From Apostichopus japonicus (Eukaryota; Echinodermata; Holothuroidea; Aspidochirotida; Stichopodidae), in the NCBI RefSeq assembly GCF_037975245.1, contig NC_092572.1, positions 28,131,989 to 28,195,988 of the forward strand: a stretch of DNA of 64,000 nucleotides, in the 5' to 3' direction. Below, piece after piece: positions 13,532 to 25,600 of this stretch. Position numbers and translations under genes: made by a program. The stretch's first letter is position 1. The number at the start of each line of letters is the position of its first letter. The notes beneath the pieces were generated by a model. The model ran no database searches and was not told the DNA's origin. It saw only the letters and a list, made by a program, of their open reading frames with translations.

Positions 13532-13604
13532 GGCTGGTTAACTCAGTTGTTAGAGCGCTGGGTTTGTAACCCAGAGGTCATTGATTCGAACCCCGTTCTA
13601 GCCA
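13532..13604 (+). tRNA. tRNA-Thr(UGU)-like sequence, probably a pseudogene or SINE head
   Basis: The 73 bases fold into a tRNA shape. The acceptor stem GGCTGGT pairs with TCTAGCC with one G-T and one terminal T-T mismatch. The D arm CTC...GAG is intact. The anticodon stem CTGGG/CCCAG is perfect, with loop TTTGTAA and anticodon TGT (Thr). The T loop TTCGAAC is present, but the T stem ATTGA/CCCGT has two mismatches. The decayed T stem, and a tRNA-derived SINE only 60 bases downstream, argue for a pseudogene or another SINE head rather than a working tRNA gene. Confidence 0.55.
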
Positions 13605-13664
13605 AACATGTTTTTGCTCTCTTCCATTAATAAGTAAAACATTAGTAAAACATAAGTAAGACGT

Positions 13665-14035
13665 GGAGTGTTAGCTCAGTGGTTAACGCCGGTGCCTTTC
13701 AATCATAAGGTCCCGAGTTCGACTCACTCCAAGATTAATGTATGTTGTCCAGTTATAGCCAAAAGAATTGTACAATGTTTCATCTTTGATGGATTTTGAA
13801 GGAAGTTGCAGCTATTTTCATGATTTCGAATGCCTATTAGAGTGATTAGGACAATGTTGTTCATAGGTGTCCGTCGACCTTTAAGCTCAGCCATGGGAAT
13901 ATTCTTTAAGTAGAGTCCTGGATTGACATTAGTAAATTATATTATGATTGAAAGCAACCGGTTAACGGTCAGCTTGCGGCTTTGATAAGCCAATGATGGC
14001 TTCTTCGCGAGTTTCTGCTTACAGGAGGATCTACA

Positions 14036-14040
<5 letters not shown>
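13665..14040 (+). mobile_element. tRNA-derived SINE, copy 1
   Basis: The 5' head (13665-13731) is tRNA-like, with GGAGTG/CACTCC acceptor ends, a Pol III A box TAGCTCAGTGG (13672-13682) and a B box GAGTTCGACTC (13715-13725). It is followed by AAGATTAATGTATGTTGTCC, a variable middle, and a 3' block starting at 13971 (AGCTTGCGGC...TGATAAGCC...TTCGCGAG...CAGGAG). The element ends in CATA repeats. The same head and 3' block recur at 37476-37718 with a different, shorter middle. Two copies sharing both ends, with internal Pol III boxes and a simple-repeat tail, fit a tRNA-derived SINE. Confidence 0.85.
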
Positions 14041-14402
<362 letters not shown>

Positions 14403-14403
<1 letters not shown>

Positions 14404-14952
14404 CAGGTTTAAGCGTGAAGTTCTTGGAGCGTTGTTATTAGTGGTCAACATCTATTCAGATGGGAAACGGTAAACTCTTTTCGAGACTTTTGCAATACAT
14501 GTATTGTCAAAGTGTGAAGTAGTAGGTTCATTGTTAACAGTTTTAATGAGAGAAGTTGTTATTGAGAAGTTACCTTTAATTATTTCAGAAAAAGTTAGAC
14601 AACCGTATTTCCTCTACATCATTATAGAGCGGTGATGAAGTGTGTTCATGGTTCGCTATTTGAATCAAGTTTCTTACCGTTACACTATTTTGGTTGTGAC
14701 TTAACCACACTAGTTATTGATGATACAATTTGAATGAGGTATTGTAGGTAGATATTGAAAAATGATGTTTTTGCTAAAGATAATGATCAAACTTGGTCCA
14801 AAGCTATTCCAGAGGCTCAATCTCTATATTCGTCTCTGCCCGGTTCAATTGTTTCTTGGACGCCCTCATTTAATCGTACTGCGTGTATATTTGTCAACAT
14901 CCGTTGAAACTTTGTATTAAAATTATGCGTTCCGAAGTCAAGTAGCGTTTCA
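14403..14952. other. Gene-free stretch
   Basis: Unique AT-rich sequence; nothing recognisable. Confidence 0.4.
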
Positions 14953-15269
14953 CAGGCGCGTAGCCAAGGGGGGTGGGGCGAAGGGGGCAGCCGCCTCCCC
15001 CATTGAGCATATTTTTTTAAATTTTTTGTTAATGTTTTTATGATATCGCTAGTAATTTCAAAAGAGAAAATTCAAAGATGCAACTTACAAGGCCTGGGAA
15101 GTGCCATTTCCAGCGATCTAAGAGGCATTTTCAGCCAAACTTTTCTTGTACGCTTCGCGCCAGCTCATGGTGGCGCTACGCTTAGATAGTTTTCAATGCC
15201 GTATCTACGGCTCTGATAGTTTGCTTACATTTTCGCCCCTCCCTTGGCAAATTCCTGGCTACGCGCCTG
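14953..15269. mobile_element. hAT-like MITE
   Basis: A 317-bp segment has terminal inverted repeats CAGGCGCGTAGCCAAGG on the left and CAGGCGCGTAGCCAGG as the reverse complement of the right end. It is flanked by GCGTTTCA (14945-14952) and GCGATTCA (15270-15277), an 8-bp duplication with one mismatch. An 8-bp duplication and a CAGGCG-type terminus fit the hAT superfamily. It encodes nothing, so it is non-autonomous. Confidence 0.85.
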
Positions 15270-15477
15270 GCGATTCATGATGTCTAAAATAGAACAACAA
15301 CGCTGTACATATGTTACATGTTATTTTGCAAGTAATTAAAGAGTTATTGTTGCTATGCTGCTTACTTATATATTGTATACATCTACGTTTATGCTCTAAG
15401 TATGATTAATATTGTAACGGAAATGTATCCCTTTAAGTAAATTGTTATTGTAATATTTTCGTTTAGGATTGAGCTTT

Positions 15478-15563
15478 CCCTCAGTTCTACCCGTCGATGG
15501 CCTCTCTCCCAAAATATGTGACCCTCAGTTCTACCCGTCGATGGGCCCCTCTCTCAAAACATG
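15478..15563. repeat. Short tandem duplication
   Basis: CCCTCAGTTCTACCCGTCGA plus a TCTCTC...CAAAA..ATGTG extension occurs twice in tandem with a few differences. The rest of 15270-16178 shows nothing recognisable. Confidence 0.7.
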
Positions 15564-16178
15564 TGTAGAGCTTTTGCGAGTTGCAGGTGGGGACAGCCAA
15601 TGAAAATCGTACCCCTGTTTTGTTTGTAAACTTTGCTGAATCAGCACCCGAATTTTGAGATGTTCCCCTTGTTAGTGGTAGCGCAGATTGTTTTCTTAGT
15701 TTGAGCTCACCACGCTCACGAGGTATTCCGAGATTGGCCTCTGACAGAGAGAGAACCGAGAGAACGCCTATTTTCTGTAAGTTGCTACCACTTAACTGGT
15801 ATATTTATTCTATCACACGATTATGTGCTTGGCATGACTCCTAGGTTTAATTGTTTGTCTTAGGAAAGATAAAATCGGGTATCTTTGGGGCGACAGGGGA
15901 TATTGTTCGTACACCTAGGGAATTCTAAGAAAACTATCGTTGCGCTAAGTATTTTAAGTAACAAGAAACGAGGGTGTATTTTTAAGACATCATATTTGTT
16001 GTCACTTTCTATAGGGGGTTCGATAATTGTAATTTCGACTTCACTAGGAGGCTCAACAAACGCTAGTATTATCCTTCATCTGTAAATACATTTACCCACG
16101 TACTGGTTCGGTTGTGATCTCGAAAAGAGATATTTTATTTAGTAATATAAACTGGTTAAGTCTTTAAGCTTGTTGTTG

Positions 16179-16184
16179 AGTACG
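16179..16184. repeat. Left target-site duplication of the giant transposon
   Basis: AGTACG, identical to 36952-36957 immediately outside the right terminus. An exact 6-bp match at just these positions is the expected trace of a staggered-cut insertion. Confidence 0.88.
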
Positions 16185-16501
16185 TATGGCAAGCCGTTTT
16201 ACTTTTTATTCGATATTTGATGATATCATCAAATATTTGCTGATATCGGCAAATGAATTGGTGATATCAGCAATTGAATTGTTGATATCAGCAAATCATT
16301 TGCTGATATCAACAATTCCAACATATCACTAATTAATTGGTGATATGAGGTACCGAATTGCTGATATCATTAAATGATTTGCTGATATCATTAAATGATT
16401 TGCTGATATCAGTAATTGAATTGGCGATATGTTGGAATTGCTGATATCAACAATTCATTTGCTGATATCAACAATTCATTTGCTGATATCAGTAATTCAA
16501 G
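16185..16501. repeat. Left terminal array of GATATC units
   Basis: The first 55 bases (16185-16239) match the right end perfectly in reverse complement. About 11 GATATC cores follow by eye, mostly spaced 20-21 bases, separated by CAAATnnnTTTG-like or CAATTnAATTG-like palindromic spacers. A few cores are mutated (GATATG, TATCAC). The array ends about 180 bases before the HECT gene start codon. Confidence 0.92.
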
Positions 16502-16682
16502 CGTATCGAGCCAACGTCTACAAAAAGGAATTGGAAACGAGCGCTAAAAACAAAACCCATCCACACAAACCCCGCTAATTCTGAAGTAATGGCCGTATAC
16601 ATGGTACAAACATTTTAAGCTACATCGGCTATAGCCTAGATATACATGTGTGACATGTGCACTGCATCGTATAAATTGCAAG

Positions 16683-19600
16683 ATGGAAGAAGCCGGTCCA
16701 AGTTCCAATCTCGGTTCACAGCGAACCGTCCATAACCTAGTCGGAAGAGCAAGACCAGCTATTGCCGGGTCTAGTTCGGAAGCAGAGAATGATAACGATT
16801 TCGATGTTGTCCGACAGACTTTCCGATCTTTTCGGAGACGTCGCGATACAGAAGAGAGCTTGCGTAAGTCTGACTCTGACGTTAGCCTAATTGGGTCCCC
16901 TGCTTTTTGTGTTTTAACATTAGACTTAGGCTAGGACTAATACTAGTAACGCGGTACTAATTTAGAATCCGTACCATTCGACCCTACTTCCTAACCCGGT
17001 ACTAATTTAGAATCCGTACCAATCGACCCTACTAAGTAACCCCTAACCCTATTCCCTTCTTCCTTACCCTACTCACTAACCCCTTACCATATTACTTACT
17101 TCCTAACCCTAATTCCTACTTACCCTACTCCTTAACCCTACTTTCTAACCCCTAACCTTATTCTGCCTATTCGAATTAAGCTTTACCATTCATATGGTAC
17201 GGATTCTATAGTTAGGCCCTAACCCCTAACCCTATTCCCTTCTTCCTAACCCTACTCCCTGACCCCTAACAGTAACACTTTAGTTTCCAATTTCTTGACT
17301 TTTTTTCTTGAATGTCTGTTTGCCGAATAAAAAACATTTAGGATCCACAGACTGATTGGCCATGACAAATATAAGGCCTACTTCCTAACCCTAATTCCTA
17401 ACCCCTAACCCTACTCGCTAGCCCTACTTCCTAACCCCTAATCTTATTTTGCCGATTCGAAGTAAGCTTTGCCATTCATATGGTACGGATTCTAAAGTAA
17501 GGCCAAGGCGGGAATTACTCACAGAAACTCCTTTTGTGTTTCTATTTTGTTAAAAATACAATAGGTCTAGCCTGGGGCAATATTATTCTATGCTAGTCCT
17601 ACAGTGCTTTGTACAGTACTTAACCCAGGGCCCATGCTAGGCTATATGTTACAGACTACAGTACTTACACTAGGGGCTTGATGGCCTAGCCTGGTTTGGC
17701 CTAGCATAATAATTTAGTTAGGCCTAACACATTTGAAGCCTACTTCGGCCTAACACCAGGTGTTAATATAATAAGAGAATAACATGTAGGCTAATAAAAA
17801 GGCAAGGTTTAAAAAAAACGTTTTAAGGGGAGAAAAGTGCTCCTCCCCTTTAAGAAATTTTGCCTTCAGAAGGGGGCTTAGATTCAAAATGGTTCTATCA
17901 TTTTCATTTTCTCAAACTTGTACTGTATGTTTATGCACTAGAAATTACCATTTCTTGTGAAGAACCCAGAAATCAACATGTTTTGAGAAATTAAGCAAAC
18001 TATATTTGGAAATAAAGAAAATGTGAACAATTTTCTTCTTATTATAAATGTTTTAACTGACCCCTTTGTTAATTTAAAATCAGTACATTTAAAGATGTAC
18101 TGCATCTTCTGCCAACCATAAACCTAAAAAGTAGCGGATCCAGGGTTTGGAGGAAGGGGAACCAGTCATGAAGGCAAATCCCTCACATGGGAGCATTGGA
18201 GAAAGGTGCGCCTATGACAGGGGGGGGGGGGGACTGGGGCAGAATATAAGCAGCTTTTGTTTGCAATTTTGACGGCCTTAGAATCATAATCAATACAATT
18301 TATCAGCAAATGGCAGCAATAATTGCCAAAAATAATGACTTAAATATAATAATAAATAAATACCATATATTAAAGTGCTGTTATCATGAAATAAAACATG
18401 CTCAATAGCACTGTACAAAGAACCAAAACCTGGAATATAAAATTACCAAACATGGTGAACATGCCTTCAAATTTTTGGAAAATACAGAGGCTGTGGCTGG
18501 TTGAACCCCCACATAAATCTGCACCCATTAAGGATGGGGGGTTGGTGCTGATGTTGGTTTTAAAGTCATATCCTAGACACTGTCGAAGCTGACAAACTTT
18601 GTCCTATCATTCATTGACTCCATTCATAGGGCAGTTTTTAGTAACACAAAAACATAAAGATTTTTTTCCCTTTTCTTTATAATTCAGGGTCTTCAAAGAG
18701 GGGTAGACAATTTCGAGTGGAATGGAAGGGGACTCCTTTTCTTTTGAGAAGGTCCAATCCAGACTACTTTCCATCACCTGCGGAATGTAGATTTTTGAAG
18801 GAGCAACACTTTGGTGAGAAGATCTTATTTTCTTATATGAACCAGGCTTTTGACTTTTATTAAGTTAGAATCAAAAGATGGACATAGTTACTGAGTGAAA
18901 TGAGTATTGTAATCGATGTATGGCACTGAATTACTAAACATCTTACAGTACATCGATCCATCTTTTGCCAGTCCTTATCGTGTTGAAATACTATCATACA
19001 TAGAGTTATACTGTCCAAAAATGTATGATGGTGTGATGTACTTTGTCTGTGTAGTACTAAAGAACTGGTCAAAATGCGAGTTCGGAAGCATGTTGATTAT
19101 TTATTCATGGCACATGGCTCAAATTAGCCTCACTTAGCATTACTATATAATCTGCACTTCTCTTAATTACCCAATGTACGTAGCAGGCTAGTGCATTCTC
19201 AGTTACACCAGTTGTTTAAATCTTCAGTGTCCCTTTAATGTAACCACCATCCTGTGGTAGTCCTGCACGATACATACTTACCCAGATACTGTAGGGACCA
19301 CGAGCAGTCATCATAGCATGAGTGCGTGTGTTTGAGACACTAGCTTGTATCAAACACTTAGCCGGCAAAATGGGAAATAATTATCTCAGCAAAATTTGCA
19401 CTGTTTAATGACACAGTATCCCTTTCCCGCAGCTGTATATGAGAAATATATTAGCAAACACGATAGACTGATACATTTACTGTATGTGCGTTGTGTCTTT
19501 TACTCTAGGCACCCCAGATACTCCATTTGAACCATTTAACCGCAACTGGAGTATCGAGATGCTCAAGACAAAAATTTCAGAATTATACCCCGAGAAGTCT

Positions 19601-22600
19601 CTTGGGGTTATCGGCTTCAAATTTGGCAGGTGTGACAAAGGGAAGAAAATTCATCTAGTTGAGCCGGCAAATGTAAGGGAACTCGAGAAGGCAGTGGGGA
19701 GAGGGAAACTTGTAGTCATTCCTAACAATGACATTGGACTTACTTCGGTAAGTGTAAGACGTATTGGGCATTGAATGAACATATACATGTGCAAGTTTCA
19801 GTGTGATCAGTTGTTCTGTGTTTTCATTTTAGCTTAATCTTTCCTTAAATTTCTAGTATGTCTATAATTAACTGGTAATATTAATATATGTCAATAGACT
19901 TAAAAGGGCCTTTGTTCGAATGCGTCCAGCAAGTGCAGAAATTTCAATTGGTAATACTTCAGTTGATGATATCATAACTTAATTTAAGGTACAGTATACA
20001 TGAGTTTGTAGAAGATATCTTTGAGTTCTAGGTAAACAATACAATGAAATAATACAATGACAGTATGCTACCGTAAGTGCACTCTTTCTAAGACTGTGTT
20101 ATCATACTGTACTTTAAGTTTTAATTGAACATCCGGGAATTATCAACCACATTCTAGGATTGATGGATACAATTCACTGTTAAAATTACTCAATGATTTA
20201 TTTAGAAAATCATTCATTGCAATCACAATTTCCAAATTTTACTTTTTTCCTTTTTGTGTTAAAATGTTGCAATTCGTTCACCATAAGCCTTTGTGTTTAC
20301 AGTACCTCATATTTTTTCATAATTTGTTTTTAGTAATTTTTATAAATGTTGTACAGTACCTATTACATTGTTTCTTACAGATTGAAAGTAGCAATAGACT
20401 GGAAGAATCTGGAACTCCAACTGTCACCTTTACTACACAGGATGGACAAAGAAGATCATCAGGTAAGCAAGTGATATCTTTTTTGGTTGCAACTATATGA
20501 TTCACCTATCCATTGCAATTGACCTGAAGCTAGACTAGCAATACTGTCGCCAATATAAGTCATGTAACACTTCTATCGCCGTAGTTCACTAACCTAACCA
20601 TGGCCTAAGAGTCAATGGTCATGATCTGCTTTAAAGAGTCACATAAGATCCAACCATAGACGTCAAGTGGTTCTCTGCCTTTGCAACATGATGCACAATA
20701 TTGTTCCGGTTCTTTTAAGGATCAGGGATATTGCATTAGGCAGGGCATCATGAGGAGACAAGAATATTGGACTCTGGATATAACGTTAAAGGGTACTGTA
20801 GATGCAGTCACCACAATTTACCTACAGTAGGTATATCCTTGTAACCTAATACATGTACGCTATGTTTCTTTTCTATCATGTCACGTGACAATATTTTTGT
20901 TACTGGATCGCTAAATTCATGCAGGATAAATACCTTGGTTTACCTTAAAGATAAAAGTGACAATTCCACATTCAAGAAAAGATAAGATTTTCTTAGTAAA
21001 TGCTTTTAATGGTTTTCTGTTTACACATCCGAAAGAATGGAGTCAATTTGATGTCCTGAAGTGTTGTAAAATACCGCTTAAACTTGTCATTTTCTTGTTA
21101 AAAAAATGAGCATTTTGCGAAAAGCAGTATGGTGATCATGTGGTCTAAATCAACCTGTGACGAGACAGAGGGTTTGATGGACAGCTTATGTCCGTTTATG
21201 ACCAGGGTTGAAGGTTATGTGTTGCTGCCGTGCCACACCATGTGCGTGTATGTAGTCTAAAGGTGCCTGCAACTAAAATACAGGGCCCAAATGTTGATTT
21301 AGTCATGTGAAAAGAGGCAAGGCAAAAAGAGCTGGATAAAATTCAAGTAGGGTATTTTTAGAAACCGTAGCAATGATAGTTATTGTACATTGTACCGGGC
21401 CCTGAAGGGGGGGGGGGCAACCAAATGGTATCAATCATGAGAAAAGAGACAAGGATAATTCTTTTTGCGGTACACCTACAGTATTAGACATTTGGTATCC
21501 CAAAATACTAATTGCAGCAACTTTATATTGTACCGAGCCTGTGTAGGCAGCAATCAAAGAAAGGCCCTTCGGCCCACACATAATTCATTTATGTGAAAAT
21601 GAGCAGGATAAATCTTTTAGTTGCATTGGACTCCTTGGACATTGGGGTATCCAAAAATACCAATTACAACAACTTTATGATGTAACAGGACCCATGCAGA
21701 CAGCAGCCAGAAAGGGCCTGTGGCCCACACATGATATTTAATCATGTGAAAAGAGAGCAGGATGATTTTTTATTGGTGCTGGACCCTATGTTTTTTGGGT
21801 ATACCCAAAAACCTATGACTGCAAATTTATCCTCTACCATGGCCCAGACAACCCCCCCTTCCCCCAAAAAGGCCCATACATTATTTAACCATTTGCAAAG
21901 ACCCAAGGATAATTCTTGTAGTTGCATTGGACCCTTTACCCATTGGAGAAAACCAAAAATTGCCCATCTACAACTTTTATCTGTACCGTGACTCAGGCAA
22001 CAGCCATAAAGGGCCCATGTCCCACATATGATTTGATTATGTTAACAGAGAGCAGGATAAGTCTTTTAGGGGTGTTGGCCTCATTAGTCATTGCCGTATT
22101 CAAAAATACCAACGACATCATTTTTTCCTGTAACAGGGCCCATGCAGCAACCTTAAAGGCCCAATTGCCCACACAGGAATTAATCATGTTAAAATAGACA
22201 AAGGGCCCGAAATTCTTATTTTTAGAAAAATTATTCTGATTTACCAATAATTCAACAGAAAATTCACCTCATTTTCGATTTTAACACATTCGTGAAGGAT
22301 CAGTTTATTATCACTCCTGTTTTATGAGCAACATTTATCGTTGCTTATATGGTTAAGATTTTTGCTTGCTTGCTGCAACTCCATGGAGTTGCCGCCAGTG
22401 AACAAAATGCAATCTCTTGCTGAGAGGAAATCTTTGTAGAAACCATTGCAAAATTCTTTACATTAATTATCTGTTTATGTCATTTATTCTAGTGCTATTC
22501 AAGGTCATTGCATTGTTTGCAAATTCTTAAATTCATATAACTTATGGAGGCGCAAAATCAGTATTTTAGTCTCAATTTGTTTATACCTTTCCTGATGTCC

Positions 22601-25600
22601 TATTTGAAAAATTCAAAAAGTATGTTATTTGGTAGCATGTAAACTACAGTGGATGTAAGAATTGGAATTTTTTTTTCTGTCTCTATTTTTCTACTTTAAA
22701 TATAGAATGTTTAACGTTCTGAAAGTCATGAAAAGTACCGTACTTGAAAAGGAAATTCAAGGAGCTTTGTTAGATTTAGCTGGTGTTTCAGAATACTGTT
22801 GGGAGACTTGTATACCCTTTGAGCTTGTAAAATACTAGTTATGTCTTATCTTCATTCCCTTTCTACTTGACATCAAAAGCACTCATGACAGCCTCAACAT
22901 CAACATCACCTGCTAGAGTAACAACACCAACAGTACCTGCCACAGCTTTAGAACCAAATACCCCTACTTCAACAGCCACAGATACCGCTACCTCGCAGCC
23001 AGCTGGACCATCAACGATGGTGTTAGGTAGGTCTTAAATTTATTTAGAAGACACGGGGGGACTAAGGTACAAGTATGTAAACATTTTACTTGCTAAAGTA
23101 TAGTTATCTTAAAATTGAACAAGGAAATGATGAATGTTTGTCATATATTATTTGAAAGTTTCCCTGGGTTAGACAGCAGTCAACCACACTATCCCACCCC
23201 ACCCTCTCCCAAATGGTATTAATATACTGTACCTATGTGGGATTGTGGGCATCACCCAGCATCAAGTCTGAATATTTTCACAACTGCAAATTTGGGTGGT
23301 TGACATATACCCACTGATAGTGTTTTGGTTATATATTGTAATGTAACTGTCATTATGCCATGAGGGGAGAGCCACATCAGTTACTATTATTTGGTAAACA
23401 AGTAAGTTTAACAATCCTAATGAAAGTTTGTTTGGTGTGTTGATGTCTGGTGCAATTAGCAGAATCCTTTTGATTTTGTGGATATGATAAGTGGATAGGG
23501 CAGAATTAGTTATTATGTGATGTCAGTTACTCTGCAACAACATCTGATTTTAGTCACCTTCACTACAAAGTCATTGGAAGTAAGCGTTCAAGTAAATGAA
23601 GGATGTGGAATGTCCCAGTTATTTTAAAATTAAATGACAGATATATTGGTAAGACACAGTGCACAGTGAATTGCGGGTAACCCCAAAATTGAAATAACCG
23701 CATATTATAAATACAGCAGGTGTCATTGAGAACTGTCTCTATAAACAATAGGAATCATCTGTTCTTTCGGATACTGTTAGTCATTTTCTGTATTTAACAA
23801 AGAATTGAAGTGCTAATTGAGCAAAGACCTACTGCATTAACTAAGTTGGTATAATCTATAAAAAAAATATTGACAGTTTAAGCTGTTTATAAAAAATACC
23901 TTGTAATGACTTTTTTGTGTCGGTTCACCCTAAATTATTGTATGTAAAGTCTGTATAGTATATATTTGAACAGTGTTGGACAAAGTATGTGGTCTAGCAC
24001 CGTGTTGTTTGTTTGAGTTCTTGATTTAAGTATGCCTTTTTTTCTCTTGAAAAATTATGTAACAGACAAAGTTGCAGTACATGTAGACTCAATCAATACT
24101 GGACTTAGTAATCCAACTTTCGTAAATCACTTCATTTCTTAGTAACATACTGCTTGGTGAATGCATTATATAGAAATAGTTTCCAGTTCATCAAATTGTC
24201 TCTACTTATTTCTTAGATGCCGCTGCTGACGATGAGTTACCAGATTTTGACTTGCAGTTTAATGTCATGTATGGTAAATATATTCATCCCTCATTTTCAA
24301 AATCTGCATCATTATCACATAATCAACTTCTACCTCATTATTTGTACACATATAAATGGTAACAAAGAACAGATGTGTATGCACAAATATATTGAGAAGG
24401 ATACTATTACAGTTCTCATACTTGGTATGTAGATACCGCATTTTCATAAGAAAAACTCCCTTGACTTTGATGGCAGTTTAAGGTTATCTAAGGTCACCAG
24501 TGGTCAAACTTTCAAAACCTTGTGAACACATTATCTCAAGATACAGTAAGAAGCATGGATACTTTTCATATGTAGCATGTGGTTGTGTTGCATTAAGTAG
24601 GAGAACCCCATCATTTCTTTGTGAAGGCCAAAGGTCATCTCAGGTCATCAGAGGTCAGACTGTTAAAAAATCTGCCAAAAATATTTTGCCCTACAATTAC
24701 CTTACTGAAATGTAACCCAATGCCTCTCTTGCATTCTGGTTGTTCCTCAAAGAAGGTTTAACTTTAAAATTAGTATTTATATTGCCCTTTCTAGGTGAGT
24801 AGATGACTCATGATGTTTTTCATGGAGGTAGGGATGCACTGGATATCTGGTCCGGCTGGACTATGTGACCAGACAGTAAACAATATCCATGTCTGTGTCC
24901 GGCTAGATCTTTCATGAAATACGATCGAATCTTTCACAGATTCTGGGCAGAATTAATTCTTAGAAGGTGGTGGTACTGTAGTTTCATAAATACATGTATC
25001 ATCTTTCCCCATTGTTTTTTTTTTAAATGTGTATTACATAATAAGAGATTGTCCAAGGTATGGTAGGTTAGGTGTTCATTTCACTTTTAATGTAAGTTGA
25101 TTGTGGTTTCTTAAAATTTAGACAAGTTAAAAATTATTCACATCTAAAATTACCAGAACTGACAGTGAAGGCAATTTCAAAGTTAGTCTATCCCCAGTTA
25201 TCACACACAGAAAAGTATTAAAATGTTGTTGTTGATTAATCATTTGAATGGATGAACAGCCACATTGATGTCACTGGAAACAACCATTCAGAACATGTTT
25301 CCATTAAAATACTCAAGCAAAGTAATTTATTTTGCTGTTGTTCAAAAGCCTCAAATATGTGATTTTGAAGATTTTTACATCTTTTCACCATGAAATTTGA
25401 CATTTTGCTTTGGAACCAAGTAATGTTCTGGATTTTTCCAGACCCTACATACAGTTATCACACCAAAAAGCTTCATTAATTTTCCAGTGCCTCATTTTGT
25501 GTGATTCTTTTTGGAGATAAAGCTGAGGTACAACAAATTTTATAATATGATTATCCACCAAAGTAAGCTGGGAGCAAAATGCATGCACTGACAGGGTGTC

